DNA of 64,000 nucleotides from a virus. The notes under the pieces are model-generated. The model had not been told where the DNA came from and did not search any database. It saw only the letters and a program-made list of their open reading frames with translations. Positions within the stretch are counted from its first letter, which is position 1; every line of letters begins with the position of its first letter. The position numbers and the translations under genes are program-made. The stretch lies in IMG/VR virus record IMGVR_UViG_3300013099_000002, positions 25,838 through 89,837 of that record. One strand, given 5' to 3'. Below are positions 31,653-40,303 of this stretch, one piece after another.

Positions 31653-32133
31653 GGTGCCTCCGTTCACTTGCTTGCCTGCCCTCAGACTTATCTCTAAATC
31701 TCCAAACAGGTTGTGGTTGATGAAGCCAGATATTAACCACCTGATTCATCATAATGTCGTACTCCTTTGCAGTTCTAGGTTTCACTAGATAAGCATTAAC
31801 TCCAAGCCTATACAGCTTCGTAATAAGCCCCCCACTCCCTAAACACGCGCCTAAAACTACCACCGGTACAGGTGGGTAATTTTTGTACAATTCCTCAGCA
31901 ACCGTAAGTCCATTTACCGCACCTAAAAGAAAGTCCAAAATGATAACCGAAGGTACCGTTTTGGTTTCTAATAGCCTATCAAAAGTATTATATAATTCAT
32001 CTGGTGTTTCGGATTCATAAATAGCTATATTAGCATTAGAATTAGACACTAAAGATTTAGTAATAAACTTGCGCTCAAATCTACTATCATCAGTAACCAA
32101 TACAATGTGCTTTTGTTCTAATTCTGGAATCAT
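31627..32133 (-). CDS. CheY-like receiver-domain protein
   Basis: 168 aa. The acidic pair D15-D16 (VTDDSRFERKFI), phospho-acceptor D67 (VIILDFLLG) and K118 (AYLVKP) are present and properly spaced for a response-regulator receiver. The conserved Thr/Ser before the Lys is replaced (VVVLGAC, Gly95). No output domain follows, only a basic tail (RQASERRHHDRR). GGAGG precedes the ATG. It lies among tail and lysis genes. It might take phosphate from or titrate a host histidine kinase. Confidence 0.82.
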   Translation of the reverse strand: MIPELEQKHIVLVTDDSRFERKFITKSLVSNSNANIAIYESETPDELYNTFDRLLETKTVPSVIILDFLLGAVNGLTVAEELYKNYPPVPVVVLGACLGSGGLITKLYRLGVNAYLVKPRTAKEYDIMMNQVVNIWLHQPQPVWRFRDKSEGRQASERRHHDRRTNSI

Positions 32134-32732
32134 ATCGCCTCCAACAGCGTTACAGACACGAAACGAAATTTGCTTGACGTTGAACCGTTCTTATCGGCTT
32201 CAAGGCGTATAGTGGATTCTCCGACTCTTGGAAGGGCTGAATTATACAAAGTAAACTTCTCCCAAGCACCCTCGGTATCATCACATATAAAAGGGGCTGG
32301 TGTAAGCATGGAAGCAACACCATCTTGCTCTTCCATAACCTTTAGTTTTGCACCACCACCTGTACAATAATATTCGCCAACAACTTTAGCAACAATCCTT
32401 GTTAAATCTTCTACAAAAAAACTCATATTGGTTATCACGCCCCCAATAAGCTCCCATTCCCCACCGGCAAGCGTTATTTCAACTTCACCCTCAATCATTT
32501 TTGATGAAGCATGATACTTATACTCTTGAATAACATCACCACTATGAGCATTAATAACATTAGCTAAATCAATATCATCAGGCTCCGAAGAAAAATCAAT
32601 AGATAAATTACCTTTATTTTCCATACTACCTGTAACCGGTATTGATTGCGCCTCAAGCTCCAACCATAAAGTATCCAAATTAACTTTACCTGAAGGAATA
32701 TCAGTGGAGACTGTATACGTTTTTGTTACCAT
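32130..32732 (-). CDS. Tail-region structural protein, 200 aa
   Basis: Beta-rich with no family recognised. The N-terminal VTKTYTVSTDIPSGKVNLDTLWLELEAQ looks like a virion beta domain, with GDVIQEYKYHASSKMIEGEVEITLAGGEWELIG in the middle. Overlaps of 4 and 1 bp join it to the fibre gene upstream and the receiver gene downstream. Likely a fibre or tail accessory protein. Confidence 0.6.
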   Translation of the reverse strand: MVTKTYTVSTDIPSGKVNLDTLWLELEAQSIPVTGSMENKGNLSIDFSSEPDDIDLANVINAHSGDVIQEYKYHASSKMIEGEVEITLAGGEWELIGGVITNMSFFVEDLTRIVAKVVGEYYCTGGGAKLKVMEEQDGVASMLTPAPFICDDTEGAWEKFTLYNSALPRVGESTIRLEADKNGSTSSKFRFVSVTLLEAI

Positions 32733-33322
32733 TACTGAATCCTTCTTAAATCAATTAAAGCTGAAAACATACTTGCCGTTTTACCAGCTTTCGTTGACCT
32801 AAAATTCAAATCAATCGTCAATACCCCAGAATGATTTTCCAACAAAAAAGCTCTTGATAGAAAATGAGTATCTGTAGAATCAGTTGGTTTTTGGCTATGT
32901 ACTTCTTGGCTAACACCATCCAACACTACTTCACTTTCAAAAGAAAACGAAGTGTTAGAAAATTGCCAACCATACTGAATTTGAATCCGATAATTAGCCG
33001 CTGTTAAATCAGATGAAACTAATTGCAACTTCGATATAAAGGTACTACTGTTTGTTGAAGTTACAGTTTGGTCTTGTATAAATTCATAAAGTGGGTTAAA
33101 TGTTGCGCCTTGTTCCCAATCTCCAGCCAATGAACCATTACCGCCACCAGCATTAGTTAATCTGTAGACCTCTCCAGTACTCCGATAATACATGGAATAC
33201 ATAGGGGCATCAGGCACCGCTATATGAGGCAAAACCCCACCGGAAAAAATCCCGATAAGGTTAGGCTCAGAGCCTACGATAAGTGATTCCACTTCGTAGG
33301 CGTTTTCCACATCAGTAGACAT
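32732..33322 (-). CDS. Tail-region protein, 196 aa
   Basis: Unrecognised. Glycine/serine-rich start (GSEPNLIGIFSGGVLPHIAVPDAPMYSMYY), then FIQDQTVTSTNSSTFISKLQLVSSDLTAANYRIQIQYGWQF, typical of a jelly-roll-like virion protein. It shares single-base junctions with both neighbours, so it belongs with the fibre genes. Confidence 0.6.
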   Translation of the reverse strand: MSTDVENAYEVESLIVGSEPNLIGIFSGGVLPHIAVPDAPMYSMYYRSTGEVYRLTNAGGGNGSLAGDWEQGATFNPLYEFIQDQTVTSTNSSTFISKLQLVSSDLTAANYRIQIQYGWQFSNTSFSFESEVVLDGVSQEVHSQKPTDSTDTHFLSRAFLLENHSGVLTIDLNFRSTKAGKTASMFSALIDLRRIQ

Positions 33323-34755
33323 TAGACTATTGATAACCTTGAGCTAGAAGATACAACCGCACTTGTGGCCTCAACAGTAAGTTCCATTGTTTGCGCTCCG
33401 GCAGAACCTTGGATTCTTACATTGATAACAATGCCAACAATATTGCCGTTCATTTTCAAACGAGCATACTTAGTGAAATCAGTTGCAGTTGCATCACTTG
33501 ATGGAGTGCCATCATGCGTTGCATCAATCTCATAAGTAATTACTTTCGTACCTTGTTGAGCATGTACTAACCAACGAACAGCCTTCACATCATCAACTAA
33601 TACTGAATCAACAACCTGTAAAGTCGTAATACCAGAAATAGCTACAGGGTGGTTAGTTTGGTCTGCAAAAGCATCCAATTTACCAATCGCAACTTCAAGA
33701 TTATCATTATCTGCAACTACATTGTTTGTAGTGTAATCCGGTAATTCAGCACCGGTTGCAGATTTACCCATGAACAGATTTTGGTCTGTATCATCGTTAG
33801 ATATTAAACCAATAGCATCGGCATTGGCTTTAATCTGAGTATCTAAATCAGTTAAATCTTCTGATACTGAACCATTACTATCAATGTAGTTTGTGGTACT
33901 GAAAGCAACATAATCACCATTACCATCAATAACCGCACCCATGGCAGTTTCAATCGCATCAACTTCAGTTTGAACATTGCCAATTGAAGTAGCATTGGTA
34001 CCAATATCAGTATCATTGCTACCAACAGCCGCATCCAATTTACCTAAAGCAACTTCCAAAGTATCGTTATTAGCGATATGGTTTGTTGAAGTGTATCCTG
34101 GGAGTTCAGAACCAGCCGCATCTTTTCCAATAAAGGCGCGTAAAAATCCAAGCTCATCTAGGCTTGTTTGATTAGAACGCACCCATGAATCTGAAGTAGC
34201 ATTATAATTAAATTGATTACCGGCAAAAGAACCATCATCAATAATTATTGCATCATTATTAGTTTCAGCATTAACATCTTCAACTAAGGTTGCACCGGCT
34301 CCAGGGGTTCCAGTAACTATAAATACGTTTTTAGCTTCACCAGTGATTGCCGTAAGTAAAATACGGTCATTTTCTGATAGTGCAACACCGTCAATGGTAC
34401 CTGTATTAACAGCAACTTCAGCCGCAGCCAAGTTTGCATAAACCGTGTCATCTTTTACAAGTGCAGGTTCTCTCCAAGACTCAGTTCCACTTGATGCAGT
34501 AATATCATCAGCATCAGCTAAACGTACCCACTTATCCGTACCTGAACCAGCAGTCTTTTTGCGGTACTCAAAACCACTTGTTGAATCCAATGCTTTAGAG
34601 CCAACAGGTGCATTATTGGATAATGTTTGTTCTGCGGCTGGTAAGCCCCCGTCTCCAGGTAATCCTGTGGTTACAAATTGCTCATATACTGGAGAACCAG
34701 TTGTTTCGTTTTCGATTGCAAAGCCTAAACTCGCACCGAATAATTGTTCTGACAT
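33322..34755 (-). CDS. Tail fibre protein, 477 aa
   Basis: A modular beta/coiled-coil fibre. Two copies of a phrase (IGKDAAGSELPGYTSTNHIANNDTLEVALGKLDAA near 210, MGKSATGAELPDYTTNNVVADNDNLEVAIGKLDA near 350) mark internal duplication, and the region between is heptad-like (TDIGTNATSIGNVQTEVDAIETAM). The N-terminus (MSEQLFGASLGFAIENETTG) may attach to the tail. The C-terminal ~110 residues look like a beta domain (AVRWLVHAQQGTKVITYEIDATHDG). Confidence 0.75.
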   Translation of the reverse strand: MSEQLFGASLGFAIENETTGSPVYEQFVTTGLPGDGGLPAAEQTLSNNAPVGSKALDSTSGFEYRKKTAGSGTDKWVRLADADDITASSGTESWREPALVKDDTVYANLAAAEVAVNTGTIDGVALSENDRILLTAITGEAKNVFIVTGTPGAGATLVEDVNAETNNDAIIIDDGSFAGNQFNYNATSDSWVRSNQTSLDELGFLRAFIGKDAAGSELPGYTSTNHIANNDTLEVALGKLDAAVGSNDTDIGTNATSIGNVQTEVDAIETAMGAVIDGNGDYVAFSTTNYIDSNGSVSEDLTDLDTQIKANADAIGLISNDDTDQNLFMGKSATGAELPDYTTNNVVADNDNLEVAIGKLDAFADQTNHPVAISGITTLQVVDSVLVDDVKAVRWLVHAQQGTKVITYEIDATHDGTPSSDATATDFTKYARLKMNGNIVGIVINVRIQGSAGAQTMELTVEATSAVVSSSSRLSIV

Positions 34756-34764
34756 ATCAGACTC

Positions 34765-34959
34765 CTATCTAATTAGTTTTCGTAAATTAATTAATTCCGT
34801 GTCGTGTCTATGACAGCACGAATTCAAATATTCAACTTCCCATTCTGATTCTGTTTTTTCAGAGTCAAATGCGAACTTCCCAGAAGCCACTTCAATTAAC
34901 TTGCCATTGTTCATTTTAATAAAAGCCGCTAACCCTAATTTTCTTGTTTCAATTCTCAT
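34765..34959 (-). CDS. DUF5659-like small protein, 64 aa
   Basis: The pattern RKLGLAAFIKMNNGKLIEV, FAFDS and VEYLNSCCHRHDTELINLRKLI matches the DUF5659 type seen in phage tail regions. Function unknown; it overlaps the AP2-HNH gene by 4 bp. Confidence 0.65.
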   Translation of the reverse strand: MRIETRKLGLAAFIKMNNGKLIEVASGKFAFDSEKTESEWEVEYLNSCCHRHDTELINLRKLIR

Positions 34960-35417
34960 ATCACTCTACTCTCTATTTTGTGGTACTTAACTTTGCCTGC
35001 CAAGTAAGCACTTGAGGCTAATTTTTCTGAATTATAACAACCCAAACTAATACGTTTACCATGCAACACAATTCTAGCTTCAAAGGAACCATTATTAACC
35101 ATAGAATAACCTTTTACATTACTACGGTTAAATTGTTGCTCACTATGAGTAAGTAAACGTAAATTAGAAATATCATTACTATTTCTAATTCTATTAAAAT
35201 GGTCTACTTCAAACCCTTCCGGTATAGCACCATAATGATATACCCAAATAAGATTATGCGCCTTGTGCTGGATACCATCAACCCGTACACAAACATAGCC
35301 ATAAGAATTAACACCAGTTACGGCATCGCCTAATCTAGCTCTACCTTTATCAACTAGCCAGAATAAAGTACCATCTTTGTATGTAAATAAAGATTTTATT
35401 TCCTCAACAGTAATCAT
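34956..35417 (-). CDS. HNH endonuclease with AP2 domain
   Basis: 153 aa. HNH core with HKAHNLIWVYHYGAIPEGFEVDHFNRIRNSNDISNLRLLTHSEQ (~54-98), then an AP2 DNA-binding part (NGSFEARIVLHGKRISLGCYNSEKLASSAYLAGK, ~108-142). It is a mobile endonuclease gene inserted between tail genes, overlapping neighbours by 4 bp on each side so that no fibre gene is broken. Confidence 0.9.
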   Translation of the reverse strand: MITVEEIKSLFTYKDGTLFWLVDKGRARLGDAVTGVNSYGYVCVRVDGIQHKAHNLIWVYHYGAIPEGFEVDHFNRIRNSNDISNLRLLTHSEQQFNRSNVKGYSMVNNGSFEARIVLHGKRISLGCYNSEKLASSAYLAGKVKYHKIESRVI

Positions 35418-35959
35418 ATTACTGTACTCAATCTCAACACTTTGAGGTCTAAAACCTCAGAGTGATTATTAGTTAATTCCAATTGGAAAAAAAGCCCACC
35501 CGAAATAAATACATCTATTGAGTATGGAACTAAATCACCAGTTATTCCGTAATGAGTATGTTTTGCTACAGTACCATTATGGATTGCTACAACTTCACTA
35601 ATTCTTCGTTTATTGCCCACTGCATCAAGAGCCGTAATTATCCACTTTGAAGATGGATTTAAGGCCACTGACAGACTATCAACAATAACACTTGCACCAA
35701 CACCAACAGAAGCATTTATTTGCTGTGCCGCTGTCCCATCGTTACCTTTAGGCCCTATTGCACCTTGAGTACAGGATTCTAAAATTTCAGTAACATTGGC
35801 TACAGATAATATTTCAGTCTCTTCCACCGATTCAATAATTTCAGTAACATCTGCCACATCATCAATGTAGGTAATGTTATCAACAGATAATAATTCTGTA
35901 ACTTGGTCTTGTGTAACCAACTCACAAACTGTTTCTGTTTCTGTAATTATAGAAGTCAT
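35414..35959 (-). CDS. Tail fibre/neck-type protein with collagen-like joint
   Basis: 181 aa. A Thr/Val/Glu-rich first part (VTELLSVDNITYIDDVADVTEIIESV, with the phrase VTEI-L/I repeated), a short collagen-like GPKGNDGT (~72-79), and a beta C-terminal domain with VIVDSLSVALNPSSKWIITALDAVGNKRRISEVVAIHNG, which is common at the end of phage fibre proteins. It overlaps its neighbours by 4 bp on both sides. Confidence 0.7.
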   Translation of the reverse strand: MTSIITETETVCELVTQDQVTELLSVDNITYIDDVADVTEIIESVEETEILSVANVTEILESCTQGAIGPKGNDGTAAQQINASVGVGASVIVDSLSVALNPSSKWIITALDAVGNKRRISEVVAIHNGTVAKHTHYGITGDLVPYSIDVFISGGLFFQLELTNNHSEVLDLKVLRLSTVI

Positions 35960-36321
35960 GGTCTTGTTACTTCAGGGTCAACAGTGAAACCACCCTTAAC
36001 AATACGAATAACATTTTCTGGGTCTGCGGTTTCTACAAGTTCTAAATCGTAAACACCCGATACCCAAACCATTGCTTCAGTATCCGTTGCCCCAACATAT
36101 AAATCTATACGTCCAGTTTCCGAACCAGCTTCAATAGTTATTCTACCGTTAGCAGTTGTGAATTCCTCCAATACTGTATCAGAATCAATAGATTCACGAA
36201 TCTGCATTCTAGCTTCATAACCGGCTAAAGAAATCGCCACCTTATCAGCGTCACGCCTAAAAAACGTGTGCCTAAACGTAGCCCCTTGTTCTATCAATAA
36301 GTCTTTTTCGACTGCCGCCAT
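35956..36321 (-). CDS. Tail/baseplate Ig-like protein, 121 aa
   Basis: EKDLLIEQGATFRHTFFRRDADK, LAGYEARMQIRESIDSDTVLEEFTTANGRITIEAGSETGRIDLYVGATDTEAM, VYDLELVETADPENVIRIVKGGFTVDPEVTR is a known phage tail-region pattern (BppU-like Ig fold). It is likely a structural fibre-attachment protein. GGAGG lies upstream and a dyad repeat lies just beyond (36339-36352). Confidence 0.75.
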   Translation of the reverse strand: MAAVEKDLLIEQGATFRHTFFRRDADKVAISLAGYEARMQIRESIDSDTVLEEFTTANGRITIEAGSETGRIDLYVGATDTEAMVWVSGVYDLELVETADPENVIRIVKGGFTVDPEVTRP

Positions 36322-36338
36322 AATTCACCTCCACTCGT

Positions 36339-36352
36339 TGCAATCAATTGCA
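36339..36352 (-). repeat. 14-bp dyad repeat copy 9
   Basis: TGCAATCAATTGCA on the plus strand between the stop of the 105-aa gene and the ribosome site of the Ig-like gene. Confidence 0.95.
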
Positions 36353-36356
36353 AAAA

Positions 36357-36674
36357 TTAAGTTTGAGCAAATGCTTTAATATCTTGGGCACCAGTTCGGA
36401 CTAACTTAACGAAATTCCAACGTGGGTCAAATACATGAAACTGGTCAGGGTTTGTTGCCCCATCAAGATTCACAATTTCCTGAAAAGTTGAAGTTGGGTC
36501 AACTGCTACTTGAATTGAGATAGTGGTTCCAGCCGCCATGTTTTCAACCGTAATAATCCTTGGTACTCTGGATATTTTTGATTCATTGGCATTGGCACCT
36601 TGAATTGAGTTAGCTGGGTCGTAAATTAAACTAACTGGGAAGTGCGGTGCAACCGCTACTGTTATGTTTGGCAT
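36357..36674 (-). CDS. Structural-region hypothetical protein, 105 aa
   Basis: Beta-rich (MPNITVAVAPHFPVSLIYDP, RVPRIITVENMAAGTTISIQVAVDPTSTF), no family recognised. AAGAGG is upstream of the ATG, and a TACAACCTCT element (36712-36721), shared with the portal leader, lies 38 bp upstream. Confidence 0.6.
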   Translation of the reverse strand: MPNITVAVAPHFPVSLIYDPANSIQGANANESKISRVPRIITVENMAAGTTISIQVAVDPTSTFQEIVNLDGATNPDQFHVFDPRWNFVKLVRTGAQDIKAFAQT

Positions 36675-36722
36675 CGTTCGTAGCCTCTTAATTTATTTAA
36701 TATAAAAATCATACAACCTCTA

Positions 36723-36959
36723 CTACACAAAGTATACAGGTATTGTTTCTTCACTTGATACTTTGCCTAATAAATTGTTGCCATCTAATACAACCTTATC
36801 ACCAACCAAAAATTGAACATCAGTTTGGTTCTCAATAACCTTTAATCCAGATGGAGAAGATACAGATACAACTACCCCATCTACTTTAGCCACCACACCT
36901 GTAACTTCACCCTTACCTTTAAAAAGTAATTTTCTTAATTGAACTAAACCTTGACTCAT
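36723..36959 (-). CDS. Small structural-region protein, 78 aa
   Basis: Beta-rich: GEVTGVVAKVDGVVVSVSSPSGLKVIEN, DKVVLDGNNLLGKVSSEETIPVYFV. It looks like a small barrel found in virion or tail-tip proteins. Coupled by a 4-bp overlap to the 101-aa gene. Confidence 0.6.
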   Translation of the reverse strand: MSQGLVQLRKLLFKGKGEVTGVVAKVDGVVVSVSSPSGLKVIENQTDVQFLVGDKVVLDGNNLLGKVSSEETIPVYFV

Positions 36960-37261
36960 GTTGGTCTCCGTAAAGTAAGAGTAGTAAGTAATGTGCCGTT
37001 TCGGGCTACATGGTTAATGCCTATAATTTTGCCAACCCAAGAAACACCTTGTAAAGAATCATGTACTTCAGTTAATTGGCCTAATAATACCCCTGACCTA
37101 AATACGGTGGTCATGGTTACTTGTTGTAAGTTTTCGCCATTCTCATCAATTTCTGCTTGGCCTCTTGATAGTCCAACAGGCACAGAATTTATCAAAGGGT
37201 CGATAATATCCACCCCTTGTTTATCCCCTGACCCTCGTTGAACAATCATAGAAAATGACAT
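36956..37261 (-). CDS. Small tail-tip-region protein, 101 aa
   Basis: SFSMIVQRGSGDKQGVDIIDPLINSVPVGLSRGQAEIDEN, then VFRSGVLLGQLTEVHDSLQGVSWVGKIIGINHVARNGTLLTTLTLRR. The second half looks like a beta domain that packs on a hub. Joined to neighbours by 4-bp and 1-bp overlaps. No family name assigned. Confidence 0.62.
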   Translation of the reverse strand: MSFSMIVQRGSGDKQGVDIIDPLINSVPVGLSRGQAEIDENGENLQQVTMTTVFRSGVLLGQLTEVHDSLQGVSWVGKIIGINHVARNGTLLTTLTLRRPT

Positions 37262-37761
37262 TAGATAATCCCGATTAAAACTACTAATATTCTAAAATCA
37301 GCTTCACCGTTTATTGTAGTTGGTGCTGTTAATTTATAAATAGTGTAATTAGTGGTGTATGTTATTTTAGCAACCGCTGTACCTGAAATAGCCGCACGAA
37401 CCTTACCCCCACCCAAATAAGCAACCGCACCTAAATCAGTACCAAACCATTGAATTGATAACCCCCCTGCCGGTGGAAATTGTAATGCAGCTTCATCAAT
37501 ATTAACGAAGTCTACAAATTCCTCTATTGTTCTGGTGCCGGAACCTGTGGATACTAAAGTACCTGCGGAAACTAAACTTTGAATACTAGCTAAACCTTCT
37601 TGGTAAGCTAAAATAAATACCGAGTCACCGCCTATAAAAGAAGTGGAAGTATTTAATCCACCCTCGGACTCTTCCCTTGAATCTACCTCAGCTACTAACT
37701 GAGCGTTGCTTTCAGAATCCAGTCCTTTGAATTCCACAACTATTGAAGCTGAAATAGCCAT
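37261..37761 (-). CDS. Tail protein with GKVRA...YTTNY beta domain, 166 aa
   Basis: The C-terminal half has LGGGKVRAAISGTAVAKITYTTNYTIYKL, similar to the C-terminal part of the 301-aa protein at 45385-46290 (RKVRASEEG...VTYSSNYNIIEL). Shared domain of unknown role, perhaps a docking module of the tail tip. It starts 1 bp overlapping the 846-aa hub gene. Confidence 0.62.
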   Translation of the reverse strand: MAISASIVVEFKGLDSESNAQLVAEVDSREESEGGLNTSTSFIGGDSVFILAYQEGLASIQSLVSAGTLVSTGSGTRTIEEFVDFVNIDEAALQFPPAGGLSIQWFGTDLGAVAYLGGGKVRAAISGTAVAKITYTTNYTIYKLTAPTTINGEADFRILVVLIGII

Positions 37762-40301
37762 TATGCTGTCTCCATTAAAAATTGAATTTGTCTATCACTT
37801 ATCGCGTATTGGGCCTCGTAATTTATGCTTTTAGTTTCATAAACTATTTCAAGTAACCCAAATCTATCTACCAAGCTTGTTGATTTTACCTGCTTACCGG
37901 AAAATGTGATTCCACCTAAATTAGTATCAAGCCAAGATATTGATACCACGGACTCTATAGGATACTTAACCGAACCACTACCATCAAATATCTCTATTAT
38001 CTCAGTTTCGGTTCTGGTTATCTCACCTAGTTTAGATAACAACACCCCTACAGGCCCCGTATGAGTGATATTAATATCTCTGAATGGGCTTGGGTACGCC
38101 TTTAAAATTCCGGCTGTAGAATCATCTTCCTTAACTATAAATTCTATAGTATCGGCATCCGTTGAATTAACACTTTGGTCTCGTATAGCAATCTTATTAA
38201 GTTCTTTGGAGAAACCCTGACCTTCAACAACCGAAATATTGTCATCTGAATCAGTATAAGTTTGGTCTATTATAGAAATACCGTAATCAGGTACTTTTAT
38301 CTTATGTCTAGGTCTTACCAACAAACTACCATCTGGTTTTGTTTCCACAACACCGCCTGCTGATTTTGCAATCAATTGCACAAGTTCTATTGGAGTAATA
38401 TCACTTACCCCTAAAGCAAAGGCTGGGATAGTCCAATTAACTAATTGCCAATCAATCACCTCACCACCTAAGAACTCTTCTGCGGCATCTTTAGCTAAAA
38501 CCGGTGTATCCCATAATTTAGATATGCTTTCGCCTCGTGGTGAAGCTAATAAGGCCGTTGGTGATAATCCTGACACTGATAAACCAACCTCCGAAGGATT
38601 AGACCTATTTAAGCCTTTAGAATCCACAATTAACTCGAATAATTCCCCGAATAAATTAACAGTGAATGCATCCCCGTTAGTAAATTTTTGGTAGTCCTCA
38701 ATTTTTGCCAAGATCACAACACCTAACCATGCATAACCATCTTCATCTTGAGAAAGACTGGCATCAATAATTTCTATTAATTCGCCATTCAATTCGACAA
38801 AAGGAACATCAGTAATATTAACAATAGTTGTTGCCCCTACATTGTAAATATTCTTATGCTGATTAATTACGAAATCACGTTGTTTTAATTCCCACCCTGC
38901 TTCATTTTGCTGGGCTAATAAAGTCGTCATGCTCCAATTAGATTCATTGGAACTAACAATAAAACTTCTGGAAGAATAAGTTTGTTTATTGCTGTTAGAA
39001 ACCTTTAATAAATCCCCTGCTTCATGTTGGTTGCGAACACTAGCTAATAATTTAACTGCATAAGGTAATTCTTGTTCCGCAACAACCTTAACTTTAATTG
39101 AATAGCCATTAGCGTTGTCATTGGTAACTCTAAGTAAACTAGAAGCCTCATGCTGGGTTGTTACTTCACCTAGTAATTTAATGTCATAAGAAAATTCGTT
39201 ACTTGAATTTTCCACAATCCGAAGTGAATAAGTATCTTCAAAAGAATTGGAAACTTTTAATAAGCTTGGTGCTTCATGTTGAGCTACAACAGGGTCATGT
39301 AAATTAATGTCATAAGTAATCTCTGAAGCATTAACTGTTCTGCCTCTAACAGCGTAATTAATCTCAGTTATATTTTGAACTTTTAATAAGCTTGGTGCTT
39401 CATGTTGATTACTAACCGTAACCAATGCCTTATTATCATAGTCATAAGTAAACTGATTAGGTATTCTAGTATTTAAGGAATAATCCACCGTATGCCCAGC
39501 AGAGACAGTAAATAAGCTTTGTGCATTAAATTGGTAAGAAACTTTAACGCCATGTACCGCTTCAAACTGCTTATGAATTCTAAAAGATGAAGGTGCTACA
39601 TGTTGGTTAAAGGTATACTTGGTTAAATAATAAACCGCATCATTGGAGCTTCTAACCCTTGTTTCACCAAAAACATAACCGGCTTCGTGTCCTTCTTTCG
39701 GAAAGATACCTGAATCAAATACAGACTTATGTTGTGCCCCAACCTGTATAGAAAATGGGGTTAAATGAGAATTGGAAACACGTAAACTTTGTACCGCTTC
39801 ATGCTGGACAGAAACTTTAATACCATAAGCACTTGAATTCTGACTATCAACATTATCTTCAAAGATATGAAAGTTTGTTGAGTGTTGTTCAACACTATAA
39901 AATCTAGCAGTGTAAATAAGTGAATGTTGATTTTTTACAAATAATAAATCTTGAAAAGAAGCTTCATGTTGATTTTGTTGTCTAGGTTTATCTTCAAAAC
40001 CTGCTTCATGTTGAGCATGTATTTTCCCATCCCCAACAATGGTACCAACAACCTCAGTAATCTGTGAATTTATTAAACCGAAATTAACAACAGAGCTATT
40101 AACAGTACCGGATACGCCTTCAACAGTAACGGTGGTTTCACCGGTTCCTTCAATTATTGAATTAGCACCAACTAACCCAAAATTCACTGTTGAGCTGTTT
40201 ACCGTACCGGATATAATAACATCGGGCACTACAATGCCTTCAGCTTCCGTTACCGCACCGCCTACAAGTATCTCATTAATAGCACTGTCATTAATTGCCA
40301 T
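37761..40301 (-). CDS. Large tail hub-like protein with QHEA repeats
   Basis: 846 aa. N-terminal: two copies of GTVNSS-VNFGL (~33-75). Then from ~95 to ~480 about fifteen degenerate repeats of ~25-35 residues with the signature QHEA-(P/S)SLLKVSN and a Y-x-I/V-K/R second part. From ~490 the sequence changes: VPFVELNGELIEIIDASLSQDEDG, then SPTALLASPRGESISKLWDTPVLAKDAAEEFLGG and IPAFALGVSDITPIELVQLIAKSAGGVVETKPDGSLLVRPRHKI, as in phage tail-hub proteins. It also contains a dyad repeat. Confidence 0.75.
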   Translation of the reverse strand: MAINDSAINEILVGGAVTEAEGIVVPDVIISGTVNSSTVNFGLVGANSIIEGTGETTVTVEGVSGTVNSSVVNFGLINSQITEVVGTIVGDGKIHAQHEAGFEDKPRQQNQHEASFQDLLFVKNQHSLIYTARFYSVEQHSTNFHIFEDNVDSQNSSAYGIKVSVQHEAVQSLRVSNSHLTPFSIQVGAQHKSVFDSGIFPKEGHEAGYVFGETRVRSSNDAVYYLTKYTFNQHVAPSSFRIHKQFEAVHGVKVSYQFNAQSLFTVSAGHTVDYSLNTRIPNQFTYDYDNKALVTVSNQHEAPSLLKVQNITEINYAVRGRTVNASEITYDINLHDPVVAQHEAPSLLKVSNSFEDTYSLRIVENSSNEFSYDIKLLGEVTTQHEASSLLRVTNDNANGYSIKVKVVAEQELPYAVKLLASVRNQHEAGDLLKVSNSNKQTYSSRSFIVSSNESNWSMTTLLAQQNEAGWELKQRDFVINQHKNIYNVGATTIVNITDVPFVELNGELIEIIDASLSQDEDGYAWLGVVILAKIEDYQKFTNGDAFTVNLFGELFELIVDSKGLNRSNPSEVGLSVSGLSPTALLASPRGESISKLWDTPVLAKDAAEEFLGGEVIDWQLVNWTIPAFALGVSDITPIELVQLIAKSAGGVVETKPDGSLLVRPRHKIKVPDYGISIIDQTYTDSDDNISVVEGQGFSKELNKIAIRDQSVNSTDADTIEFIVKEDDSTAGILKAYPSPFRDINITHTGPVGVLLSKLGEITRTETEIIEIFDGSGSVKYPIESVVSISWLDTNLGGITFSGKQVKSTSLVDRFGLLEIVYETKSINYEAQYAISDRQIQFLMETA
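38367..38380 (-). repeat. 14-bp dyad repeat copy 10
   Basis: TGCAATCAATTGCA on the plus strand inside the hub-like gene. Confidence 0.95.
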
Positions 40302-40303
40302 GG

